Below are positions 1 to 4,655 of a DNA stretch of 5,481 nt, one piece after another (within the stretch, counting starts at the first letter, position 1; each line of letters opens with the position of its first letter). Source of the stretch: Methylocapsa sp. (GTDB lineage: Bacteria > Pseudomonadota > Alphaproteobacteria > Rhizobiales > Beijerinckiaceae); assembly GCA_003162995.1 (NCBI GenBank), contig PLUZ01000326.1:1279-6759 (forward strand), read 5' to 3'. A model generated the notes under the pieces. It was given only the letters and a program-made list of their open reading frames with translations, did no database searches and was not told the DNA's origin. A program made the position numbers and the translations under genes.

Positions 1-73
1 GCGCGCGCGTACTGAGAAGCGTTGTACACCAGTCGATTGGTCCCGTCTTGTTTCCGGAGAGGGGGCCGCTCAT
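1..73 (-). CDS. 5' end of an unidentified ORF coupled to padR (partial, runs off the window)
   Basis: An ATG at 71-73 (minus strand) overlaps the TGA stop of the padR gene as ATGA. From there the frame stays open for 24 codons to the left edge of the window. The start reads MSGPLSGNKTGPIDWCTT, which I do not recognise. An AAGG-containing purine stretch about ten bases upstream, inside the end of padR, could serve as a ribosome-binding site. The four-base stop/start overlap is typical of translationally coupled genes, and PadR regulators are often cotranscribed with the gene they control, so this may be the PadR target. No function can be given from so few residues, and a chance open frame of this length is possible. 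Confidence 0.4.
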   Translation of the reverse strand, partial: MSGPLSGNKTGPIDWCTTLLSTRA

Positions 74-471
74 GGTCCGCCGCCTTCTTCGTCGTCGAAC
101 AATTCACCGAACAACTCGCGCACCTTGGCCTTGGCGGCGGCAAGCGCTTTGAATCCTGCCGGTGTCGCGCGGTAGACCCTGCGCTCTGTCCTGCCATCAC
201 GCTCTTTGTCTGACCTGAGAAAGCCTTTCTGCTCAAGCCCGTGCAGGATCGGATAGAGCGTGCCAGCGCTCAGCTCATAGCCATGCCGACGGAGTTCCTC
301 GATCATGGCAAAGCCGTAGACCATCTCTTTTGCCGCGTGGTGCAGCACATGCAGGCGAATGAGGCCGGCGTAGAGATCGCGGTAATCCGTTTTCGGCGAT
401 GCCACGGCAGAGCGTCTCGGCGTGACTTTCTGTCTCTTGATCGCCGAGCGATTGCGCGGATATTTCGCCAT
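70..471 (-). CDS. PadR-family transcriptional regulator
   Basis: This is a 133-residue protein if started at the ATG at 469-471. A TTG at 502-504 would add 11 residues, but neither start has a clear Shine-Dalgarno sequence, and ATG is preferred because the added residues look non-conserved. A basic N-terminal tail (about 1-28) precedes a PadR winged helix (about 30-112). The family wording is plain: YGFAMIEELRR, then LSAGTLYPILHGLEQKGFL (recognition helix region, about 67-85), then the wing GRTERRVYRATPAG. A C-terminal helix (about 107-126) should form the dimer interface, and the acidic tail is FDDEEGGGP. PadR proteins are usually dimeric repressors released by small ligands. The gene lies 76 bases downstream of the acr3 stop on the same strand, so it may read through from the ars promoter or have its own promoter. 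Its ligand and target are unknown, and arsenic sensing is not indicated because the protein has no cysteines. Confidence 0.88.
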   Translation of the reverse strand: MAKYPRNRSAIKRQKVTPRRSAVASPKTDYRDLYAGLIRLHVLHHAAKEMVYGFAMIEELRRHGYELSAGTLYPILHGLEQKGFLRSDKERDGRTERRVYRATPAGFKALAAAKAKVRELFGELFDDEEGGGP

Positions 472-499
472 CGAAATACGATATACATGCGCTGACGGA

Positions 500-514
500 G
501 TCAAGTCAGGTCAG
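500..514. repeat. Short tandem GTCAR repeat upstream of padR
   Basis: Three tandem five-base units, GTCAA GTCAG GTCAG, lie just upstream of the padR start, between acr3 and padR. They could be part of a regulator site, but they are short enough to be chance. Confidence 0.3.
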
Positions 515-529
515 TTACTCATTAAATCC

Positions 530-546
530 TGCCGCGAATAACGGCA
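530..546. other. Small hairpin between acr3 and padR
   Basis: TGCCG (530-534) and CGGCA (542-546) form a perfect five-base-pair stem with a seven-base loop, directly after the acr3 stop on the minus strand. No run of T follows on that strand, so it is not a convincing intrinsic terminator. It might stabilise the 3' end of acr3 mRNA or partly separate acr3 from padR expression. Confidence 0.3.
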
Positions 547-547
547 T

Positions 548-1609
548 TCATCGCCATCGTCGCTTCACAGGATCGAGAGGAGCGGCCATGCCGCGCTCGT
601 ACCAGTCCCTGCTGCCGTTCACGATTGCAACCACCGACAGCATGACGGGAACTTCAATGAGCACGCCGACAACAGTTGCGAGTGCTGCGCCCGATTCGAA
701 GCCGAACAACGAAATCGCAGCGGCGACCGCGAGCTCGAAGAAATTGCTCGCCCCAATCAATGCCGAAGGCCCCGCCACACAATGTTGCTCGCCTGCCAAA
801 CGGTTTAAGAGATAGGCGAAACCGGAGTTGAAATAGACCTGAATGAGTATCGGCACGGCGAGGAGTGCGATCACCAGAGGTTGACGCAGAATTTGCTCGC
901 CCTGGAAGCCGAACAGGAGAACGAGCGTCGCCAGCAGCGAGACGAGCGACAAGGGTTGCAGAAAACTGAGAACGCGCATGAGCGCCGCGTCCCCACCAGC
1001 GTCGAGAAGTCGGCGGCGGATCAATTGCGCGGCGGCAACCGGTAGGACGATGTAGAGCACGACCGAAAGAACGAGCGTGTCCCATGGCACGGTGATCGCC
1101 GAGAGGCCCAGCAACAGACCGACGATCGGCGCATAAGCGAAGACCATGATCGTATCGTTCAGTGCCACCTGCGACAGTGTGAAATGCGGCTCGCCCTTGC
1201 TCAAGTTGCTCCACACGAAGACCATAGCGGTGCAAGGCGCGGCAGCGAGCAGGATGAGTCCTGCGATATAAGAATTGATCTGATCGGCGGGAAGATAGGG
1301 CCGGAAGAGATGGCCGATGAACAGCCAGCCCAGCGCCGCCATCGAGAAGGGTTTGACGGCCCAATTGATAAACAAGGTCACGCCGATGCCGCGCCAGTGT
1401 TCTTTGACCTGATGAAGCGATGCAAAATCGATCTTGATGAGCATCGGAATGATCATCAGCCAGATAAGAACCGCAACCGGTAGGTTCACTCTCGCAATTT
1501 CGGCGGCGCCGATCAGGTGAAAGACGCCAGGGAGAAAATGACCCAGGACAATGCCAACGACGATACAGAGACCGACCCAAAGGGTCAGGTAGCGTTCAAA
1601 TTTGGACAT
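548..1609 (-). CDS. acr3: Acr3-family arsenite efflux permease
   Basis: This 353-residue inner-membrane protein is of normal length for bacterial Acr3 (also named ArsB in some annotations, but unrelated to the ArsB family). Acr3 exports As(III), driven by the proton-motive force. It begins MSKFERYLTLWVGLCIVVGI and shows about ten hydrophobic segments. The family signature LAAAPCTAMVFVWS (about 121-134) holds Cys126, matching the conserved transport cysteine of TM4, and is followed by LSQVALNDTIMVFAYAP. The later signatures GASNFFELAVA (Glu292) and VGVLIEVPVM (Glu319) are also present, the latter probably the essential glutamate seen in characterised Acr3 proteins. The start is supported by AAGGAAAG (1615-1622), five bases upstream of the ATG. 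The gene follows arsC on the same strand after 153 bases and should share its ArsR-controlled promoter. Together they form the reduce-and-export pair. Confidence 0.96.
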   Translation of the reverse strand: MSKFERYLTLWVGLCIVVGIVLGHFLPGVFHLIGAAEIARVNLPVAVLIWLMIIPMLIKIDFASLHQVKEHWRGIGVTLFINWAVKPFSMAALGWLFIGHLFRPYLPADQINSYIAGLILLAAAPCTAMVFVWSNLSKGEPHFTLSQVALNDTIMVFAYAPIVGLLLGLSAITVPWDTLVLSVVLYIVLPVAAAQLIRRRLLDAGGDAALMRVLSFLQPLSLVSLLATLVLLFGFQGEQILRQPLVIALLAVPILIQVYFNSGFAYLLNRLAGEQHCVAGPSALIGASNFFELAVAAAISLFGFESGAALATVVGVLIEVPVMLSVVAIVNGSRDWYERGMAAPLDPVKRRWR

Positions 1610-1671
1610 GCGAGCTTTCCTTAGATATTCACTACGCGCAGACCCGAGGCACCGATGTCCACCAATAGCGT

Positions 1672-1764
1672 CTATTTCGGCATCGAAAGATCGAGTTTTT
1701 CAAAATCAAGATTGACGAAGGACGAGATACCATCGGAAAGACAGCGATAGATGTCCTGGCCATC
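1672..1764 (-). pseudogene. Coding-like remnant between arsC and acr3 (unidentified)
   Basis: Minus-strand frame 1764 to 1672 has no stop for 30 codons after the point where it passes the arsC stop codon in another frame. It reads DGQDIYRCLSDGISSFVN, continues with a section like LDFEKLDLSMPK, and ends at TAG. There is no usable ATG, GTG or TTG with a ribosome-binding site at its head. The alternation of hydrophobic and polar residues looks like a protein C-terminus. It may be the tail of a gene whose front was lost when arsC and acr3 were brought together. I do not recognise the family, and the stretch is short enough that chance cannot be excluded. Confidence 0.3.
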
Positions 1765-2278
1765 AGGCTTTCTCCTCGACGGTGTTGGCCTTACCGATCT
1801 CGTCGAGCCTCCTCTGGAGCGAGAGCATGTCAAGGCTCTTCATCGGCAGTGCAGTGAAGATCGAAATGCGGTTGTATAGCATCCTAAACGCATCTGCGAA
1901 GGCGAGATGCTTCTCGACCTCGGTTCCTTCGGTGGCTGCGGGATCTGGCTGGCCCCAATGGGCCGTCATCGGTTGGCCGGGCCAATAGGGACATTGCTCT
2001 TTAGCGGCGTCATCGCAAACGGTGAACACGAAATCGAGCGGCGGGGTGCCGGGCCTAGCGAACTCATCCCAGCTCTTGGAGCGAAACCCGTCCGTCAGGA
2101 AGCCAGATTTCTCCAGAACGGCGACCGCTCGCGGATGGATCTCGCCCTTGGGATGAGAGCCGGCGCTATAGGCTTTGAACCGGCCTGTGCCGAGCCGATT
2201 GAGGATCGCTTCGGCCATGATCGAGCGCGCCGAATTCCCGGTGCAAAGAAAAAGGACATTGTAGGTTTTTTCAGCCAT
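1763..2278 (-). CDS. arsC: Arsenate reductase, low-molecular-weight tyrosine phosphatase type
   Basis: This 171-residue cytoplasmic enzyme reduces arsenate to arsenite for export by Acr3. The start is the ATG at 2276-2278, preceded by GGGAGA at suitable spacing. The frame is open further upstream to 2518, but that part crosses the promoter region and has no family similarity. The protein opens MAEKTYNVLFLCTGNSARS, which contains the CX5R phosphate-binding loop with nucleophile Cys12 and Arg18. Next come AYSAGSHPKGEIHP (about 37-49) and FVFTVCDDAAKEQCPYWPGQ with Cys88 and Cys96, the likely resolving cysteines. HWGQPDPA (about 107-114) carries the Asp-Pro general acid at Asp112. The C-terminus is helical (YNRISIFTALPMKSLDMLSL). 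The cysteine pattern implies a disulfide cascade finished by thioredoxin or a related thiol system, and the exact reductant cannot be read here. The gene is first in the minus-strand arsC-acr3 operon. Confidence 0.95.
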   Translation of the reverse strand: MAEKTYNVLFLCTGNSARSIMAEAILNRLGTGRFKAYSAGSHPKGEIHPRAVAVLEKSGFLTDGFRSKSWDEFARPGTPPLDFVFTVCDDAAKEQCPYWPGQPMTAHWGQPDPAATEGTEVEKHLAFADAFRMLYNRISIFTALPMKSLDMLSLQRRLDEIGKANTVEEKA

Positions 2279-2318
2279 GACGATCTCCCGTATGCAGGAG
2301 CAATGCTGCCCGGCATCT

Positions 2319-2384
2319 CTAAGAAACGAGCGTTGCCCCTCTCGCCAAGAGCGAGCCACGAAGAGCAATTCGACGTGTGACCAT
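2319..2384 (-). CDS. Putative 21-residue leader peptide upstream of arsC
   Basis: Within the predicted arsC leader, an ATG (2382-2384) is preceded by GGAGAAG (2391-2397) at a six-base spacing. This is as good a ribosome-binding site as that of any gene in the window. The ORF has 21 sense codons, starts MVTRRIALRGSLL, ends at TAG (2319-2321), and lies 40 bases before the arsC ATG. The product is basic and partly hydrophobic, with three Arg in the first nine residues and no Cys. A small hairpin (2341-2355) falls inside it. It could be a leader peptide that tunes arsC translation, a small protein, or a chance ORF. No homologue is known to me. Confidence 0.35.
   Translation of the reverse strand: MVTRRIALRGSLLARGATLVS
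2341..2355. other. Hairpin in the arsC leader
   Basis: CTCGC and GCGAG form a five-base-pair GC-rich stem around a five-base loop (CAAGA on the plus strand). It sits inside the short leader ORF, roughly 60-75 bases upstream of the arsC start. No T-run follows, so it is not a terminator. It might affect translation of the leader. Confidence 0.25.
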
Positions 2385-2416
2385 TGTGATCTTCTCCGTG
2401 CAAAATGCACTTCGAC

Positions 2417-2436
2417 ATTTCGATAGTATTGGAAAT
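2417..2436 (-). promoter_or_regulatory. ArsR operator-like box overlapping the arsC promoter -10
   Basis: Read on the minus strand the box is ATTTCCAATACTATCGAAAT, an imperfect palindrome (ATTTC / GAAAT outer arms). It matches the arsR-proximal box at 17 of 20 positions when both are read on the plus strand. TACTAT (2423-2428) inside it is a good minus-strand -10, at box positions 9-14, the same place as the -10 within the other box. The expected -35 region, about 2446-2451, is poor (AACCAT), so basal arsC transcription may be weak. Transcription would start near 2416, giving a leader of about 138 nt. ArsR binding here would block RNA polymerase. The assignment rests on duplication, symmetry and position, not on a known consensus. 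Confidence 0.62.
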
Positions 2437-2496
2437 ATCGTAATAATGGTTCGCACGCAAGAGCTTTGTGTGATGAAATGGTACAGTTCACGCTGC

Positions 2497-2524
2497 TTGA
2501 CAGGCGTAAGATTTCCATTATATT
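2497..2524 (+). promoter_or_regulatory. arsR-arsI promoter
   Basis: A perfect -35 hexamer TTGACA (2497-2502) is followed after 16 bases by TATATT (2519-2524), a good -10. Initiation six or seven bases downstream of the -10 would fall at about 2530-2531, the A of the arsR ATG. No Shine-Dalgarno sequence is placed usefully before that ATG, which agrees with a leaderless transcript. The -10 lies wholly inside the operator box at 2511-2530, so repression by ArsR would be by direct occlusion. Confidence 0.7.
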
Positions 2525-2530
2525 GGAAAT
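2511..2530 (+). promoter_or_regulatory. ArsR operator-like palindrome abutting the arsR start codon
   Basis: The box is ATTTCCATTATATTGGAAAT. The seven-base arms ATTTCCA and TGGAAAT are perfectly complementary around a six-base AT spacer. It covers the -10 element TATATT and ends at the base before the arsR ATG. A related box lies 94 bases upstream over the divergent arsC promoter. ArsR/SmtB repressors bind such short AT-rich dyads as homodimers, so autoregulation of arsR is the natural reading. Confidence 0.72.
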
Positions 2531-2905
2531 ATGGAAAAGTTAGACGCGATAGCCGCACTTGGCGCACTCGCCCAAGAGTCGCGCCTCGATATCTTCCGCT
2601 TGCTTGTGCAAGCAGGGCCTGACGGGATTCCCGCTGGACGGATCGGGGAGCGCCTCGGGCTGCCTTTGGCAACCCTGTCGTTTCACCTGAACCAACTGAA
2701 GCAGGCGAACCTCGTCACGGTCCGGAGGGAAAGTCGGTCGCTGATCTATATGGCCGCCTATCCCACAATGAAGGACCTGCTGGGCTACCTGACCGAAAAC
2801 TGCTGTCGGGGCGATGCTTCCGCGTGCAGGATCGGTGTCTGTGATCCTCCACCAGTCAGCCATGGAGAAGACCATGAAGCGCCTGCACGTACACGTGTCC
2901 GTTGA
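2531..2905 (+). CDS. arsR: ArsR-family arsenic-responsive repressor
   Basis: This 124-residue winged-helix repressor of the ArsR/SmtB family begins MEKLDAIAALGALAQESRL. The helix-turn-helix spans about residues 33-62 (PAGRIGERLGLPLATLSFHL), and the wing is VTVRRESRSLIYMAA (about 62-76). The classic ELCVCDL metal site in the DNA-binding helix is absent. Instead Cys91-Cys92 (TENCC), Cys99 and Cys104 lie in the C-terminal tail, as in the Acidithiobacillus ferrooxidans type of ArsR whose As(III) site is C-terminal. As(III) binding should release it from the two operator boxes and induce both divergent operons. The last 32 bases overlap the start of arsI in another frame. The tail after about residue 105 (DPPPVSHGEDHEAPARTRVR) looks unlike family members and may be a frameshifted extension. 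The ATG directly follows the operator, so translation is probably leaderless. Confidence 0.94.
   Translation: MEKLDAIAALGALAQESRLDIFRLLVQAGPDGIPAGRIGERLGLPLATLSFHLNQLKQANLVTVRRESRSLIYMAAYPTMKDLLGYLTENCCRGDASACRIGVCDPPPVSHGEDHEAPARTRVR
2864..2870 (+). promoter_or_regulatory. Ribosome-binding site that sets the arsI start
   Basis: GGAGAAG, with the GGAG core six bases before the ATG at 2874, selects that start over the in-frame ATG at 2862 and the one at 2814. It lies inside arsR, so arsI translation is likely coupled to translation of arsR. Confidence 0.7.
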
Positions 2906-3362
2906 CGACCTCGCGCACTCGATCCGATTCTACAGCACACTTTTTGCCGCCGAACCGGCTGTAACGAAGCCAGATTACGCGAAGTGGATGCTGGACGATC
3001 CGCGCGTTAATTTCGCCATTTCGACACGCAGCGGACAGGCTGGCCTCGATCATCTCGGGATTCAGGTCGAGACGCAGGACGAATTGCAAGAGGTTTACGG
3101 GCGGTTGCAACAGGCTGACCAGCCCGTGCTTGAAGAAGGCGTGACGACCTGTTGCTATGCCAAGTCGGAAAAGGCGTGGATCAAAGACCCGCAAGGTCTG
3201 TCATGGGAAACCTTTCTCACCCTTGGCGAAAGCACCGTCTACGGGGATCACGTCGATCTCGATCCCATCCGCAAAACATCGGGAGCGTGTTGCGCGCCTG
3301 TGGCCGATACCGCGCCGGCCGCTGCCGCCTGTTGCTCCCCAAAACGAGAGACGGCGGCATGA
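2874..3362 (+). CDS. arsI: ArsI/CadI-family glyoxalase-fold metalloenzyme (C-As lyase type)
   Basis: The protein has 162 residues from the ATG at 2874, chosen for its GGAGAAG site and because MKRLHVHVSVDDL is the family's usual N-terminus. It is a vicinal-oxygen-chelate fold of two beta-alpha-beta-beta-beta modules. ArsI enzymes are Fe(II) dioxygenases that cleave the carbon-arsenic bond of trivalent methyl- or aryl-arsenicals, while the CadI name comes from cadmium-induced relatives. Visible motifs are HVHV (His5/His7), DHLGIQV (His60), TTCCYAKSEKAW with the vicinal pair Cys93-Cys94 and Lys100, and WETF (Glu112). The histidines and Glu112 are the probable iron ligands, and the cysteine pair should bind the arsenical. 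The C-terminal tail adds Cys139-Cys140 and Cys153-Cys154 in a low-complexity Ala/Pro region. The gene overlaps arsR by 32 bases and the broken arsC by ATGA, so it is part of the arsR operon. Confidence 0.93.
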   Translation: MKRLHVHVSVDDLAHSIRFYSTLFAAEPAVTKPDYAKWMLDDPRVNFAISTRSGQAGLDHLGIQVETQDELQEVYGRLQQADQPVLEEGVTTCCYAKSEKAWIKDPQGLSWETFLTLGESTVYGDHVDLDPIRKTSGACCAPVADTAPAAAACCSPKRETAA

Positions 3363-3465
3363 CTGAACGCGCGTTCAACATCCTGTTTCTTTGCATCGGC
3401 AACAGCGCATCCGCTTAATCCTAACTGAAACCATCCTTGTTTCAAACGGAACGGCGCTTTTTCAA
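3359..3465 (+). pseudogene. arsC: Broken second arsC (arsenate reductase fragment)
   Basis: An ATG at 3359 overlaps the arsI stop (ATGA) and opens MTERAFNILFLCIGNSASA before TAA at 3416-3418. This is the LMW-phosphatase ArsC N-terminus including the catalytic cysteine (residue 11), but it breaks just before the loop arginine. If two bases (3410-3411, TC) are skipped, the frame continues R-LILTETILVSNGTALFQ. That restores the CX5R loop and matches the RSIMAEAILNRLGTGRF region of the intact arsC at 1763-2278. The similarity ends near 3465, immediately before the pstS ribosome-binding site. This is therefore a frameshifted and truncated arsC that cannot make an active reductase. The ATGA coupling suggests the operon was once arsR-arsI-arsC. 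Only the first 19 codons would still be translated. Confidence 0.8.
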
Positions 3466-3479
3466 CAGGAGACATTCCC

Positions 3480-4457
3480 ATGAAGCCAAGACTCATCGCC
3501 GCTGCGCTTGCCGCGAATCTGGCGGCGGTAACTGCCGCAATCGCACTGGACGCGAACCTTCCGGCCTATCAGCCCGTCGGCGGCATTTCCGGACAGCTCA
3601 AATCGGTGGGGTCTGATACGTTGAACAATGAAATGGAGCTATGGGCCAAGGGCTTCGAGGCTCTGTATCCCGGCGTGACAATCGAGATCGAGGGCAAAGG
3701 CTCGGCGACGGCCCCGCCGGCGCTCCTCGAAGGCGCTTCACAGTTCGGCCCGATGTCACGTCCGATGAATGCCGATGAAATCGCCGCCTTTGAAAAGAAA
3801 TATGGCTATAAGCCCGCCCACTTCCGCGTGGCGGCCGATGCGCTCGCCATCTATGTCAACAAGAACAACCCCATCCCTTGTTTGACGATGCAGCAAGTGG
3901 ATCAGATTTTCTCTTCAACGCGACAAGGCAGTGGAAGCAGGAGCATCGATAATTGGGGTGACGCTGGTACGACTGGAGAATGGGCGACAAAGCCGATCTC
4001 GATTTATGGCCGCAATTCCATTTCAGGAACCTATGAGTTTTTCAAGAGCACTGTATTATACAACGGCGACTATAAGGAAGCCGTGAAGCAGCAGCCTGGT
4101 TCGGCGGAGGTCGTTCAGAACATTGCTAACGACAAATTCGCGATCGGCTATTCCGGCCTCGGCTACAAGACGGAAGGCGTCCGCACGGTCCCATTGGCTG
4201 CATATTATGGCGCAAAATGCTACGATACGACCGCTGAAGCGACCTATTCCGGCAAATACCCAATCGCCCGCTACCTGTACATTAATCTGAACAAAAAACC
4301 AGGCGAGCTGCTCGGCCCGTTGCGCGCCGAGTTCATCAAATACATTCTCTCCAAGGACGGCCAGACACTAACGGAGAAAAGCGGGTATTTCCAGATCACC
4401 AATGAAATCCGCCAGCACGACCTCGATGCATTGGGAATTTCGACCCTCGCGAACTAA
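3480..4457 (+). CDS. pstS: PstS-like periplasmic phosphate-binding protein
   Basis: This 325-residue substrate-binding protein of the phosphate ABC-transporter PstS family has an N-terminal signal peptide (MKPRLIAAALAANLAAVTAA, cleavage probably after Ala at about 20-22). The mature protein begins near LDANLPAYQPV. Phosphate-contact motifs are visible: GSDTLNNEMELWAKGF (about 44-59), FGPMSRPM (about 89-96), YGRNSISGTYEFFK (about 176-189) and AIGYSGLGY (about 221-229). Cys134 and Cys247 could form a disulfide. AGGAG (3467-3471), eight bases upstream, fixes the start. No pstC, pstA or pstB follows, so it would have to serve a transporter encoded elsewhere or act alone. PstS homologues are frequent in ars islands, where a phosphate-selective binder could limit arsenate entry or feed phosphate during arsenate stress. 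That role is inferred, and arsenate binding cannot be excluded. The gene may be cotranscribed with arsR-arsI across the arsC fragment. Confidence 0.92.
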   Translation: MKPRLIAAALAANLAAVTAAIALDANLPAYQPVGGISGQLKSVGSDTLNNEMELWAKGFEALYPGVTIEIEGKGSATAPPALLEGASQFGPMSRPMNADEIAAFEKKYGYKPAHFRVAADALAIYVNKNNPIPCLTMQQVDQIFSSTRQGSGSRSIDNWGDAGTTGEWATKPISIYGRNSISGTYEFFKSTVLYNGDYKEAVKQQPGSAEVVQNIANDKFAIGYSGLGYKTEGVRTVPLAAYYGAKCYDTTAEATYSGKYPIARYLYINLNKKPGELLGPLRAEFIKYILSKDGQTLTEKSGYFQITNEIRQHDLDALGISTLAN

Positions 4458-4655
4458 GTGCCTTTCAGGCTACTGGTTGCGGGTTTTCATTGCAGCGGAT
4501 CAGAAGTGTTGGTTGAGCGTGGGAGCTCGGGAAAACGGGGCGTTACGAACGTCGTTTGGAAATGTTTCGCACAAGTGAATTTCAATATCGGTGTTGAACG
4601 AACGTGCGGAATCCTGGCTCAATGCGGCCATCATGAAGAGGCATCGGCCGTAAGA
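4458..4655. other. Gap between pstS and the transposase gene
   Basis: This 198-base stretch lies between two convergent stop codons. I see no convincing gene, tRNA or intrinsic terminator. It should contain one end of the insertion sequence and the junction with the ars island, but neither can be placed from this window alone. Confidence 0.5.

Noticed and set aside
654..1580. 308-codon minus-strand ORF inside acr3
   Set aside because: It is a shifted frame of acr3, rich in Arg and without membrane segments. The acr3 frame has full family similarity.
1907..2380. Plus-strand ORF of 157 codons opposite arsC
   Set aside because: It is antisense to arsC and to its leader, has no family similarity, and has no promoter or ribosome-binding site.
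2279..2518. N-terminal 80-residue extension of ArsC in the same frame
   Set aside because: It runs through the arsC operator and -10, is not similar to ArsC proteins, and the ATG at 2278 has a good Shine-Dalgarno sequence.
4474..4500. GTTGC / GCAGC pairing after pstS as a terminator
   Set aside because: It has only five pairs including a G-U, a long loop and no following T-run.
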